Under the pieces are notes generated by a model. It was not told the DNA's origin. It ran no database searches and saw only the letters and a list, made by a program, of their open reading frames with translations. Source: Cryobacterium tepidiphilum (GTDB lineage: Bacteria > Actinomycetota > Actinomycetes > Actinomycetales > Microbacteriaceae). From it: DNA of 64,000 bases. Below, in pieces: positions 1-8,277 of this stretch. Numbering within the stretch: the first letter of the stretch is position 1; each line of letters begins with the position of its first letter. The position numbers and the translations under genes were made by a program. The stretch lies in the NCBI RefSeq assembly GCF_003716325.1, contig NZ_RDSR01000014.1, positions 1-64,000 of the forward strand. Reading direction: 5' to 3'.

Positions 1-119
1 TGGAGTTCGCCGCCCGCCACGAGTTGCACAACACCGCCGTCGTCGCGCTCGAGGGCTCGCCCGACGGCGGGGGAGCCGTCGACGAGGGTCTGCAGACCGG
101 CCCGGGCGAGCCGGCCTAG
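1..119 (+). CDS. C-terminal fragment of an unidentified protein
   Basis: An open frame starting at base 3 enters from the left edge and stops at TAG 117-119, giving 38 visible residues. The end is rich in Gly, Glu and Pro, as in a disordered tail. The fragment is too short to assign a family. Its stop lies 10 bases from the stop of the convergent MarR gene. The start lies outside the window. Confidence 0.5.
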   Translation, partial: EFAARHELHNTAVVALEGSPDGGGAVDEGLQTGPGEPA

Positions 120-129
120 AGCGGTCCGG

Positions 130-594
130 TCAGCGTCCGCCGTCTTCGCACGGCGGCTCGGGGGCGCCCGCGCGCAGGCGATCACACAGCGAGATCAATT
201 GGGTGAGTTCGTCGTCGCTCAGCGCCCCGCCGACCCGCTCGGCGATGGAGCCCATGTGCGCCACGGCAACCCGCCGGAACAACTCGTACCCGGCATCCGT
301 CAGCGTCACAACGGCCCCGCGCCCGTCGGCGGGGTCGCTCTCCTTCGCCACGTACCCGCGCGACACCAGGCGATCCACCAGGCGGCTCACGCTGGGCTGG
401 GTGAGCAGCACATGCTGGTTGAGGTCGCGCAAACGGATGCGACGCTCCGGCTGGCGCGACAGATTGAAGAGCACGTCGTATTCGTTGAGGGAGATCTCCC
501 GGGACGGGAACGTCGCGGCCAGGCAGCGCATGACGCTCACCTGCGCGCGGAACAGCGACTCCCACGCCGTGACGGCCAGATTGCGGTTCGACAT
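130..594 (-). CDS. MarR family transcriptional regulator
   Basis: A 154-residue protein, the usual MarR length. The winged helix-turn-helix is clear: recognition helix around residues 66-80 (QPSVSRLVDRLVSRG) and a basic wing around 87-100 with the DPADGRGAVVTLTD pattern. MarR proteins are dimeric repressors or activators that usually respond to small phenolic or acidic ligands. A GAGAGGAG ribosome site lies just before the ATG. It is the last gene of the minus-strand operon that begins near 8306, 58 bases after the citryl-CoA-lyase-like gene, so it may be a second regulator of that pathway. Its ligand is unknown. Confidence 0.88.
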   Translation of the reverse strand: MSNRNLAVTAWESLFRAQVSVMRCLAATFPSREISLNEYDVLFNLSRQPERRIRLRDLNQHVLLTQPSVSRLVDRLVSRGYVAKESDPADGRGAVVTLTDAGYELFRRVAVAHMGSIAERVGGALSDDELTQLISLCDRLRAGAPEPPCEDGGR

Positions 595-652
595 CGCGCT
601 CCTCTCGCTGCTCCAACAATAGGGAGTGTCGCGCGGATCGGCAGGGATGCGC

Positions 653-1483
653 TCAGTGGCCCGGGAGGTGCCGTTCGGCGTGACCGGTGTACGGGGCCGT
701 CATCGGTGGCGGCAGCGGGCCCTTGATCCTGCGCCGGGAGCCGCTCTCCTCCCACGCGTGGGCGAGGATCCCGACCGACCGGCTGAGCACGAACAGGCCG
801 CGCGCGAGCTCCGGCTCGAAGCCCAGCTCGGCGTAGATGGTGGCGGTCGCCCCGTCGATGTTCATCGGCACGGGCTTGCTTCCCCGCCGCGCGAGCGCGG
901 ACTCCAGCGCGGTGATGTTCGCGAGATGGTCGCCCGAGATCTCACCCCGCCCGGCGGCCTCCTGCAGGAGCGTCAACAGCGGGTCCCGCCGCGGGTCGTG
1001 CCGGTGGAAGCGGTGACCGAACCCCGGGACGAAGCCGCCGCGCTCCCGGTAGCCGGCGACGATGGAATCTGCCACCTCGGCCCTGTCCTGGCCGGCGTCG
1101 ACGCGCCGTTGCATGCCGTGCAGCAGGCCCAGGCACTCCTGGCCGGCGCCGCCGTGCACGTCGCCGAGCGTGTTGACGGCGCTCGCCATGGCACCGTTCA
1201 GGCCGATCCCGCACGTGATCGCCATCCGTGCCACGGCGATGGACGGCGCCTGCGGGCCATGGTCGGCGCCCGACATGAGCGCCGCCTCGAGGAGGGCCGA
1301 CTGCGCTGGAGTGGGAAGGTCACCGCGCACGAGGAGCCAGATGGTGTCGACGAAACTGACCGCGCCGATCAGTTCCTGCACGGGGTAACCCCGGTACTGG
1401 ATGACGTCCGGCTCGATCCGGCTCACACCGGTCGACCACCAGTTGGCCGCATCCGCGGCTGTCGGTGAGGCGGGCATGGTCAT
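653..1483 (-). CDS. Citryl-CoA lyase-like protein (citrate synthase superfamily)
   Basis: At 276 residues this is far shorter than citrate synthase (about 430) but matches stand-alone citryl-CoA lyases. The three catalytic positions of the superfamily can be recognised: His110 in DVHGGAGQE, His157 in PGFGHRFHRHDPR and Asp210 in PMNIDGATA. Citryl-CoA lyase splits citryl-CoA to acetyl-CoA and oxaloacetate; relatives cleave similar acyl-CoAs. The ATG overlaps the stop of the CoA-transferase gene by 4 bases (ATGA), so the two are translationally coupled. This suggests the transferase makes the CoA thioester that this enzyme cleaves. A small methylcitrate- or citrate-synthase-like condensing enzyme is the alternative. 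Substrate is inferred from context. Confidence 0.8.
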   Translation of the reverse strand: MTMPASPTAADAANWWSTGVSRIEPDVIQYRGYPVQELIGAVSFVDTIWLLVRGDLPTPAQSALLEAALMSGADHGPQAPSIAVARMAITCGIGLNGAMASAVNTLGDVHGGAGQECLGLLHGMQRRVDAGQDRAEVADSIVAGYRERGGFVPGFGHRFHRHDPRRDPLLTLLQEAAGRGEISGDHLANITALESALARRGSKPVPMNIDGATATIYAELGFEPELARGLFVLSRSVGILAHAWEESGSRRRIKGPLPPPMTAPYTGHAERHLPGH

Positions 1484-2730
1484 AGTCCTCCTTCGTTTCG
1501 CAACCGCAGAATGTCAGCGGCGGTGAAGCCCACTTCGACGAGCACCTCGTCCGTGTGCTGGCCCAGGCGCGGCGGCCCGGTGCGTGGAACGCTCGTGCCG
1601 CCGTTGACGTGAATGCCGTGCCCGATCACCGCCACGACGTCGGACTCGGCGACAGAGCCCTCATCGCCCGTGGACGGGAACGGCACGTGGTGAACGAGAT
1701 CCCGGTGCCGGATCTGCTCATGCTCGAGTGCGCGCGCGACCGGCAGCACCTGGCCCACGGGCACGCCGGCCGCGGAGAGCACGCGCTCCCAGTTCTCCGC
1801 CGTGTCCTCAGCCAGGGCCGCTTCCAGCTCGTCGCGGAGGGCGTCGCGGTTCCGCTTGCGCGGTTCGCGCTCGCTGAAGCGAGCGTCGCCGGCGAGGTGC
1901 TCGGCGCGGAGGAGCCTGCAGAGCGTCTCGAACTGGCTCTGCTCGTTGGCGGCGATATTGAGCAGGCCCTCGCGGGTGCGGAACGTGCCCGATGGCGCGG
2001 CCGTGAAATTCTCGTTCCCCATCGGGACGGGCTCCTTGCCGGCCACGAGGTAGTTGGAGACGACCCAGCCCATGGAGGTCATGGCGGTCTCCAACATGGA
2101 GATGTCGATGACCACCCCCGCCCCGGTGCGCGCGCGGTGATACAGGGCAGCGCTGATGGCGAATGCCGCGGCCGTTCCGCCGAGCGTGTCTGCGAGGGGG
2201 TAGCCGGCGCGCATGGGCCCGGTGTGCCCCGTGCCCGTGGACGACATCATGCCGCTCAGGCCCTGGATGATCTGGTCGTAGGCCGGCCGGTCCCGCAGGG
2301 GCCCCGTCGCCCCGAACCCCGAAACGGCGCAATAGACGAGTGTGGGTTGAATGGCCAGCAACTGCTCTCCGCTGAAGCCCAGACGGGCGAGGACCCCCGG
2401 ACGGAAGTTCTCCACCAGCACATCCGCGCTCTTCACCAGTGCGGTGAAGGCCTCCTTGCCGGCCGCCGTCTTGAGGTTGACGGTGATCGACCGCTTGCCG
2501 GCGTTCTGGGCGATGAAGGATGCGCCCATCTTCTGGGCGTTCAGGGCCGGGTCCGCCCCCAGCTGCCGGGCCAGATCGCCGGTTCCCGGCGTTTCGACCT
2601 TGATCACGTCGGCCCCGAGCAGGCTGAGCTGGTAGCTGGCGAACGGGCCGGCGAGCACGTTGGTGAGATCGAGGACGCGGACGCCGCCGAGGAGGTTCGA
2701 ATCGCCGGGAAGGGACGTCGGGGAGGTCAC
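1480..2730 (-). CDS. CaiB/BaiF (family III) CoA-transferase
   Basis: A 416-residue family III CoA-transferase, the normal length. The N-terminal part carries the GVRVLDLTNVLAGPFA signature (about residues 16-31), followed by DVIKVETPGTGD. The catalytic aspartate that forms the acyl anhydride is most likely Asp181 in GYPLADTLGG. These enzymes move CoA between carboxylic acids, often from succinyl- or acetyl-CoA. The gene overlaps the citryl-CoA-lyase-like gene by 4 bases and follows the dehydrogenase gene by 16 bases. In this operon, which also has a tricarboxylate transporter, activation of an imported citrate-like acid is the natural role. The exact substrate cannot be read from the sequence. 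Confidence 0.88.
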   Translation of the reverse strand: MTSPTSLPGDSNLLGGVRVLDLTNVLAGPFASYQLSLLGADVIKVETPGTGDLARQLGADPALNAQKMGASFIAQNAGKRSITVNLKTAAGKEAFTALVKSADVLVENFRPGVLARLGFSGEQLLAIQPTLVYCAVSGFGATGPLRDRPAYDQIIQGLSGMMSSTGTGHTGPMRAGYPLADTLGGTAAAFAISAALYHRARTGAGVVIDISMLETAMTSMGWVVSNYLVAGKEPVPMGNENFTAAPSGTFRTREGLLNIAANEQSQFETLCRLLRAEHLAGDARFSEREPRKRNRDALRDELEAALAEDTAENWERVLSAAGVPVGQVLPVARALEHEQIRHRDLVHHVPFPSTGDEGSVAESDVVAVIGHGIHVNGGTSVPRTGPPRLGQHTDEVLVEVGFTAADILRLRNEGGL

Positions 2731-2746
2731 TGGTGCGAAATCCCGT

Positions 2747-3511
2747 TCATCGGCTGCCGAGATTCGTCAGGTATTCAGCGGATGCGGAGCTCATGGTGTT
2801 CGGAACGCCGAGGTCGGCGAGGTACGACGAGGTGTCCCGCATCTCCTGGGCGCGGCGCTTGGCGTGGGTCACGCTGCCCGTGCGGAACCGGTCGATGACG
2901 GCGTAACCGTCGCCGGCGAGCTGGTTGGCCACCTGGTCGCGGGTCCAGTCGACCAGGTCAGCGGCTTCCGCCGCCTCCATGGCTTCGCAGATGATGGACG
3001 CGAGGCCCTTCATGAACACGCTTCGCAGGAGTTTGTGTGCCATGGCGTCGCCGGGCCGCGACCCAGGCAGGAGCTCCACGTCCGCGCCGCAGGCGGTGAA
3101 GAGGTCGGCAGCGACGGCGGTCTGCGTGCCGGCGATCATCACCGGCGTGCGGGAACCGTGAACGGAAACCGGACCCAGGACGGCGACGTCGACGAAGTGT
3201 GCGCCGCTGGCATCCACCCGCTCGCCGAGCGCGGCCATGACCTTCGGCGACGCGGAGGTCAGGTCGATGTAGCTGCAGCCAGCCGGGAGGTGGTCGATCG
3301 TGGCGTCGACGATCGCGGGGGCCACGGCGGCGCCCGTCATGACCAGGACCGCATCGGCACCCGCCACCGCCGCGGCGGGCGAGTCGACGAGGGTGACACC
3401 CGGCACGCCCGTGATGACGGGGTCGAAGCCCACCACATCGTGGCCGTTCTCCAGCAGTGCAGCGGCGTATCGTGAACCGACCTCACCGAGGCCAATGACT
3501 GCACATTTCAT
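2747..3511 (-). CDS. NAD(P)-dependent dehydrogenase of the 6-phosphogluconate / 3-hydroxyisobutyrate dehydrogenase type
   Basis: Start placed at ATG 3511, where the protein opens directly into the Rossmann fold (MKCAVIGLGEVGSRYA, GxGxxG at residues 7-12) and an AGAAAGAAG stretch lies at ribosome-site distance. An in-frame ATG eight codons upstream is possible but less likely. The product is 254 residues. The C-terminal helical part resembles the DUF1932 domain of putative phosphogluconate dehydrogenases, which is shorter than in 3-hydroxyisobutyrate dehydrogenase. It would oxidise a beta-hydroxy acid, or reduce its keto form. It lies between the IclR and CoA-transferase genes in one operon, so it probably acts on an intermediate of the same catabolic route. 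Confidence 0.78.
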   Translation of the reverse strand: MKCAVIGLGEVGSRYAAALLENGHDVVGFDPVITGVPGVTLVDSPAAAVAGADAVLVMTGAAVAPAIVDATIDHLPAGCSYIDLTSASPKVMAALGERVDASGAHFVDVAVLGPVSVHGSRTPVMIAGTQTAVAADLFTACGADVELLPGSRPGDAMAHKLLRSVFMKGLASIICEAMEAAEAADLVDWTRDQVANQLAGDGYAVIDRFRTGSVTHAKRRAQEMRDTSSYLADLGVPNTMSSASAEYLTNLGSR

Positions 3512-3565
3512 TCCGTTCGCTTCTTTCTGTTTCAACTCGGGGTGTTCTTCAGCTGGTGGGGTGCG

Positions 3566-4387
3566 TCAAGTCAGGCGGCCGATGGCGTGCGCCGCCCGGG
3601 TCACCTCGGGAACCAGGGCTTCCAGGTCTTGCCTGGTGTGGGTCTCCGTGGGACTCAGGAGCGCGAGGATGGCGATGACGTCACCGGAGGCATCCGTCAC
3701 CGGAACGCCGAGGCTTCGGGTGCCGATGGCCCGCTCCTCTTCGGAGACGTGGTATCCCCGGGCGCGGATCTGCTGGAGTTCCTGCCACAGATCGTCGGGG
3801 GTGAAGACGTCGCCCCTGATGGTGCGCATGGTGCCACCGACAGCGTCCATGAGGGCGTCGAACTCCGGCCGCTCCATGTACGCGGCGAAGACCTTTCCCG
3901 CACCGAGGTGCAGGGGAAGGGGGCGGCCGTTGGGAAGTTCGTAGCGCAGCGGATCCTTGCCGCTCACCCGGGCGATCGGCACGCGCTGGAGTCCGTACCG
4001 CACCTGCAGGGCGACCGACAGGCCGGTTGCCGCGGCCAGCTCCTGCATGAAGCGCTTCGCGTGGCTGGACAGGGTGTCGTCGCGCGTGAACGCGTACGAG
4101 GTCACGAGGTTGACGACGCCGAGCCGGTAGCGGAGGTTCTCGGCGATGACGAACTGCCTGCGTTCGAGCACGGTGAGAATTCGCAGGGCCGTCGCGGGAG
4201 AGAGGCCGGTCGCCTGGGCGATGTCCACCAGGCGCTGGGGTTGGCCGGCGTGCGCGAGCGCTTCGAGGACGTCGAGCGATCGTTCAAGCGATCGCATGCC
4301 GCCCGGTCGGGTCTTGCCGTCGTTCGCCTCGGCCAGCGTGGTTTCCGTCATCGTCTCCGCCTCGTTGTGGGTGGGGGCCGCGATCAT
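3566..4387 (-). CDS. IclR family transcriptional regulator
   Basis: A 273-residue IclR-type protein. The winged helix-turn-helix lies around residues 35-85 (SLERSLDVLEALAHAG, then GLSPATALRILTVLERR). The C-terminal GAF-like effector domain (about 110-270) includes the family pattern GRPLPLHLGAGKVFAAYM. IclR proteins are usually local repressors of carboxylate or aromatic catabolism. The gene sits inside the operon, 33 bases after the RraA-type gene. A perfect 15-bp palindrome just downstream of the operon promoter (8241-8255) is a plausible binding site. An internal ATG at residue 13 (MTETTLAEA) is an equally acceptable start. Confidence 0.9.
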   Translation of the reverse strand: MIAAPTHNEAETMTETTLAEANDGKTRPGGMRSLERSLDVLEALAHAGQPQRLVDIAQATGLSPATALRILTVLERRQFVIAENLRYRLGVVNLVTSYAFTRDDTLSSHAKRFMQELAAATGLSVALQVRYGLQRVPIARVSGKDPLRYELPNGRPLPLHLGAGKVFAAYMERPEFDALMDAVGGTMRTIRGDVFTPDDLWQELQQIRARGYHVSEEERAIGTRSLGVPVTDASGDVIAILALLSPTETHTRQDLEALVPEVTRAAHAIGRLT

Positions 4388-4420
4388 CTGACCACGGCCC
4401 CCGTTCCGCTCATCCTGCCG

Positions 4421-5050
4421 CTAATCCTCGTCGCTCGGCGTGGCCAGCCGCGCCAGGATGCCGGCTTCTTTTTCGCGCTTGACTTCTCCCGCTTCGATGA
4501 CGGAGTCGACGTGGGCGGGTGCGATCACGACAACGCCGTCCGCATCGCCGATGATGTAGTCGCCGGGCAGCACCGCGACGCCGCCGACCGACACGGGCAC
4601 GTTGATCCTGCCGGGACCGAACTTGTACGGCCCCGCCGGGGTGACGGCCCGCGCGAACACCGGAACTCCGAGCTCGGCGAGGCCGTCGACATCCCGCACG
4701 GCCCCGTCGATGACGAAACCGGCACCCCCGGCGACCTGTGCGCGCCGGCCGATGAGCTCGCCGATCAGCGCGCGCGTCTCGTCTCCTTCGCCGCTGATCA
4801 CCAGCACGTCGTCCTGGCGCACGAGCGGGAGGGCCTCGTGGATCGTCTTGTTGTCGCCGGCCCGCGTCCAGATCGTCAGGGCGCGTCCGACCAGCACCGC
4901 ACCGCGCCACATCGGCTTGATCGCCGAGTGCATGAGGCCGAGCCGGTCCATCACGTCACCGAGAGTCGCGGTGGGAACGAGTGCGAGGCGCTCAAGCCGT
5001 TCCCGTTCGCCCAAGCCCGGCAGCACGCCGGCTTCGATCGTGTCCGTCAT
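4421..5050 (-). CDS. RraA-type aldolase / oxaloacetate decarboxylase family protein
   Basis: A 209-residue RraA-fold protein. The core signature GFVIDGAVRDVDG (about 111-123) supplies the Arg119-Asp120 pair used by class II pyruvate aldolases of this fold. Residue 98, at the upstream metal-ligand position of the Asp-X20-Arg-Asp motif, is Glu here. Family members split 4-hydroxy-4-methyl-2-oxoglutarate or 4-carboxy-4-hydroxy-2-oxoadipate and decarboxylate oxaloacetate. RraA itself lacks the aldolase motif and inhibits RNase E. The start overlaps the TctC stop by 4 bases. With a citryl-CoA-lyase-like protein in the same operon, oxaloacetate decarboxylation is an attractive role, but it is inferred. 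Confidence 0.8.
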   Translation of the reverse strand: MTDTIEAGVLPGLGERERLERLALVPTATLGDVMDRLGLMHSAIKPMWRGAVLVGRALTIWTRAGDNKTIHEALPLVRQDDVLVISGEGDETRALIGELIGRRAQVAGGAGFVIDGAVRDVDGLAELGVPVFARAVTPAGPYKFGPGRINVPVSVGGVAVLPGDYIIGDADGVVVIAPAHVDSVIEAGEVKREKEAGILARLATPSDED

Positions 5051-6072
5051 TTCGCGTCGGCCATCATCTGTGGGAGGAGCTTCTTGTACTGGGTCTCCTG
5101 CTTGGTCCAGTAGTCGATGTAGTCCGCCGAGTTCAGGTACGCCGTGGGGAGTCCGAGCTTGTTCAGCTGGTCCACGACGGCGGGGTCCTGGATCACCTTG
5201 CCGAGGGCATCCTCGAGCTTGGTGGCGACATCCTCGGGAAGGCCGGCCGGGGCGACGTAGCCGCGAGCGGTTCCCTCATCCACGTCGTAGCCCTCTTCCT
5301 TGAACGTGTGCGCATCCGGCAGGGAGGGGCTGCGCTCCGCGCCCATGACGCCGATTACCCTGATGTCGTTCGACCCGGAATCCACGATGTCGGAGACGTT
5401 CCCGACGTAGATGTCGACGTGGTCGCCGAGGAACGCGGCCATGGCGGATGCGGCACCTTCGGAGAACGCAACGAGGTTGAACTTGGCACCGGTTGCCTCT
5501 TCGACAGAGGTCATGGCGAAGTGCTCACCGGTCTGGATGCCGGTGGTCGTGGCGGAGAGCTCGCCCGGGTGCGCCTTCGCGTAGTCGATCAGGGCACCGA
5601 GGTCCTCGAATTTGCTGTCCTTCTTCACGGCGATGACCTGCGGGTCGAAGACCTGGCGGGCCAGCGGGAGGAAGCTCTCACGGGTGAAGGTGGCACCGCG
5701 GGACGGGTCGAGCGGGGTGACGACGACCGACGGAGCACTCACGGCGCCGATCGTGTAGCCGTCCGGCTTCGAGTTGGCCAGGGCGGTGTAACCGATCTGG
5801 CCGCCGGCTCCCGGCTTGTTGGTCACCTGCACGTTGACGCCCAGTTCTTTCTCGAGCGCCGGAGCCACCACGCGAGCGGCCGTGTCGACGGAGCCGCCGG
5901 GGGCGTAGGCGACGATGAGGTCGATGGTCTTTCCCTTCTGGGGCCAGTTCGACTCGGACTTCGCTGCGGGGCCGGACGCGCCGCCGGCGGCATCCGCTGT
6001 GTTGCTGCATGCGGTGAGGCCGGCCAGCAGGATTCCTGCGGACAGGAGGGCGGCGATCTTCGTTGATTTCAT
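5047..6072 (-). CDS. tctC: Tripartite tricarboxylate transporter substrate-binding lipoprotein
   Basis: A 341-residue TctC/Bug-family extracytoplasmic binding protein. The N-terminus is a lipoprotein signal with lipobox LTAC, putting the modified Cys at residue 22, so the protein is anchored to the outer face of the membrane. Family motifs follow: the DLIVAYAPGGSVDTAAR segment near residues 51-67 and NKPGAGGQIGYTALANSKPDG near 85-105. These bind a carboxylate (citrate, tartrate or similar) and hand it to TctAB. It sits between tctA (31-base gap) and the RraA-type gene (4-base overlap). Bug proteins bind varied ligands, so the ligand is uncertain. Confidence 0.92.
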   Translation of the reverse strand: MKSTKIAALLSAGILLAGLTACSNTADAAGGASGPAAKSESNWPQKGKTIDLIVAYAPGGSVDTAARVVAPALEKELGVNVQVTNKPGAGGQIGYTALANSKPDGYTIGAVSAPSVVVTPLDPSRGATFTRESFLPLARQVFDPQVIAVKKDSKFEDLGALIDYAKAHPGELSATTTGIQTGEHFAMTSVEEATGAKFNLVAFSEGAASAMAAFLGDHVDIYVGNVSDIVDSGSNDIRVIGVMGAERSPSLPDAHTFKEEGYDVDEGTARGYVAPAGLPEDVATKLEDALGKVIQDPAVVDQLNKLGLPTAYLNSADYIDYWTKQETQYKKLLPQMMADAK

Positions 6073-6103
6073 GTCGTTCCTCTTTCTTTGGTGGTGGGGT
6101 GGA

Positions 6104-7603
6104 TCAGGCTTCGGGGTCGACGTTCAGTGCCGCGGGCTTGCGGATCTTCAGGAGGGGCGTCAGCAGCACGAACGCGCCGATGACGATGAAGGTCAGGGCG
6201 AACGGCCGGGTGAAGATGGAGAAGTCGCCCTGGGAGATCTCGAGGGACTCCCGGAGGGAGCGTTCCATCAGCGGGCCGAGCACGAGGGTCAGCACGAGGG
6301 GCGCGAGCGGGATGTCGAGTCGGCGGAAGACGAGTCCCACGATGCCGAACAGGATCATCACGAAGACGTCGAACACGTTGTAGTTGATCGTGTACGAGCC
6401 CACGACCAGGAAGATCATGATGATGGCGAGCAGGATGCCGTGGGGGATCTTCAGGATCGACGTCCACACACCGATGAGCGGCACGTTGAGGATCAGGCAG
6501 ATCAGGTTGCCGATGAACAGGCTGGCGATGATCGCCCACGCGACCTCGGAGTGCTGGGTGAACAGCGAGGGACCCGGGGTGAGGCCCTGCTGCAGGAACG
6601 CGCCCATCAGCACGGCGATCGTCGGCGAGGCGGGGATGCCCAGGGTGAACAACGGGATGAGGGCCGAGTTCGCGTGTGCGTTGTTGGCCGTCTCGGGCCC
6701 GGCGACGCCCTCGATGGCGCCGGTGCCGAGTTGCTTGCGGAAACGGGAGAACTTGCTCTCGGCCCCGTAGGACAGCAGCGAGGTGACGGTGCCGGTGAGG
6801 CCCGGCACGAGGCCGGTGGAGAAGCCGATCACGGTTCCGCGACCGATGGCCGGCGCTGCCCGGCGGAGGTCCTGCCGGTTCGGCAGCATCCCGCGCAGTC
6901 CGCCGGTGAGCGACTTCGTGGAACCCTGCGCCGTTGCGCTCACGAGGATCTCGCTGAGGCCGAAGATGCCGACGATCACCGCGACGAAGCTGACGCCGTC
7001 GAGCAGGTTGGGCGAGCCGAAGGTGAACCGCGGAGCCCCGATCGTGGGGTCGATTCCGACGAGTGCGATGAGGAGCCCGATCACGCCGGAGAGCAGCGCC
7101 TTGACCATCGACTTGCCCGCAAGTGCGACCAGCAGCGAGATGCCCAGGATCATGAGGCCGAAGAACTCCGGCGGCCCGACCTTCAGGCCGAGGGAGCCCA
7201 GCGGCTTTGCCGCCACGACGAGTCCGGCCGTCGCGACGGTGCCGCCGACGAAGGAGCCGATCGCCGCGATGCCGAGGGCGACGCCCGCGCGGCCCTTCTT
7301 GGTCATCTGGTAGCCGTCGATCACTGTGACAGCGGATGCCGCCTCGCCGGGTGTGTTCAGCAGCACGCTCGTGATCGTTCCGCCGTACTGGCTGCCGTAG
7401 AAGATGGCGCCCAGCATGATGATGGCGCTCGTCGGGTCCATGCCGAGGGTCAGCGGGATCAGGATAGCGGTACCGGCGACCGGTCCCACGCCCGGCAGCA
7501 CGCCGACGAGAGTGCCGATGATGCAGCCGATCAGGGCGAACAACAGGTTCTGCAGCGTGAGGGCGCTGGCGAAGCCGCCGAGCAGATCGTTCAGAACGTC
7601 CAT
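6104..7603 (-). CDS. tctA: Tripartite tricarboxylate transporter large membrane subunit
   Basis: A 499-residue multi-spanning protein of about a dozen membrane segments. The TctA signature is plain near the N-terminus: GVLPGVGPVAGTAILIPLT (about residues 34-52), then the YGSQYGG motif near 70. It forms the Na+- or H+-coupled channel subunit and works with TctB and the TctC lipoprotein. The gene begins 4 bases after the tctB stop and is followed by tctC, giving the order tctB-tctA-tctC, all upstream of the catabolic genes. Confidence 0.95.
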   Translation of the reverse strand: MDVLNDLLGGFASALTLQNLLFALIGCIIGTLVGVLPGVGPVAGTAILIPLTLGMDPTSAIIMLGAIFYGSQYGGTITSVLLNTPGEAASAVTVIDGYQMTKKGRAGVALGIAAIGSFVGGTVATAGLVVAAKPLGSLGLKVGPPEFFGLMILGISLLVALAGKSMVKALLSGVIGLLIALVGIDPTIGAPRFTFGSPNLLDGVSFVAVIVGIFGLSEILVSATAQGSTKSLTGGLRGMLPNRQDLRRAAPAIGRGTVIGFSTGLVPGLTGTVTSLLSYGAESKFSRFRKQLGTGAIEGVAGPETANNAHANSALIPLFTLGIPASPTIAVLMGAFLQQGLTPGPSLFTQHSEVAWAIIASLFIGNLICLILNVPLIGVWTSILKIPHGILLAIIMIFLVVGSYTINYNVFDVFVMILFGIVGLVFRRLDIPLAPLVLTLVLGPLMERSLRESLEISQGDFSIFTRPFALTFIVIGAFVLLTPLLKIRKPAALNVDPEA

Positions 7604-7606
7604 GGG

Positions 7607-8209
7607 TCAGAGTCCGATCGTGTTCAGGAAGCCGAACATCGAGAGGGGCAGCGTCACCGACAGAAGGTCGGTGAAGACGTGGAAGACGCCGACGCTTCCG
7701 GCGAGGGCGATGATCAGCGATGTGTACCAGGTGCGCTTGGCCCGGATGGCCAGGTGGAAGTAGAGGAACAGGAACATCGCAATCTGGTAGCCGAGGACGC
7801 CCATGAGCGCCGCGAGCACGATGAGGCTCACGATCACCGTGACCACGTGCGGGTAGTCGATGGCCTCGTCGATCGCGGTGTCGCCGGCGGCGCCCGATCG
7901 AATCGCTCGCCGCGACTGCACGATCCAGGCCAGCACGAGCAGGCCCATCGCGATCGAGAGGTAGAAGGGGAAGAACCCGGGGCCCGGACCGAACGCGACC
8001 ATCAGGCCGAGGTCCAGGGAGTTCAGCGCGGTGACGATCGCGACGATGAAGAAGAACGCCTGCACGCCGAGCTCGAGGCGACGATAGCCGGCAGAATCCG
8101 CCGGGCGGCTGGGGGGAGCGTCGACGATGTCCGTCGCAGGGTGCGGAGAATCAGGGAGCACGCGTGTACCTTTCGCCATTGAAAAGCCGTCGGCCTGGAG
8201 CCGACGCAT
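7607..8209 (-). CDS. tctB: Tripartite tricarboxylate transporter small membrane subunit
   Basis: First gene of the operon, up to 200 residues, with a polar N-terminal tail and four hydrophobic segments (about residues 50-70, 80-100, 120-150 and 165-190), the usual TctB layout. TctB is weakly conserved; the assignment rests on topology and position directly before tctA. Two starts are possible: ATG 8209 or ATG 8179 (MAKGTRVL). Neither has a convincing ribosome site. A 7-bp hairpin (8188-8194 with 8200-8206) lies between them. Confidence 0.85.
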   Translation of the reverse strand: MRRLQADGFSMAKGTRVLPDSPHPATDIVDAPPSRPADSAGYRRLELGVQAFFFIVAIVTALNSLDLGLMVAFGPGPGFFPFYLSIAMGLLVLAWIVQSRRAIRSGAAGDTAIDEAIDYPHVVTVIVSLIVLAALMGVLGYQIAMFLFLYFHLAIRAKRTWYTSLIIALAGSVGVFHVFTDLLSVTLPLSMFGFLNTIGL

Positions 8210-8240
8210 CGAAGGGAAGTGAGGAGGAGAGAAACGACAA

Positions 8241-8255
8241 TTTCATTGTGTGAAA
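8241..8255. promoter_or_regulatory. Perfect palindrome, likely operator of the tricarboxylate operon
   Basis: TTTCATTGTGTGAAA is an inverted repeat (TTTCA, 5-base spacer, TGAAA). It lies about 15-30 bases downstream of the predicted transcription start and before tctB, where a bound repressor would block the operon. A further half-palindromic GAAACTTCGTTTT stretch overlaps its end. IclR-family operators are often GAAA/TTTC-type repeats, and the operon encodes an IclR protein; that pairing is inferred. The operon's MarR protein is the alternative binder. Confidence 0.55.
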
Positions 8256-8277
8256 CTTCGTTTTATTTTCTTGCCTA

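Noticed and set aside
5915-8182. A 755-codon open frame on the plus strand
   Set aside because: Antisense to the tctC, tctA and tctB genes, with a His/Asp/Glu/Arg-rich composition typical of shadow frames.
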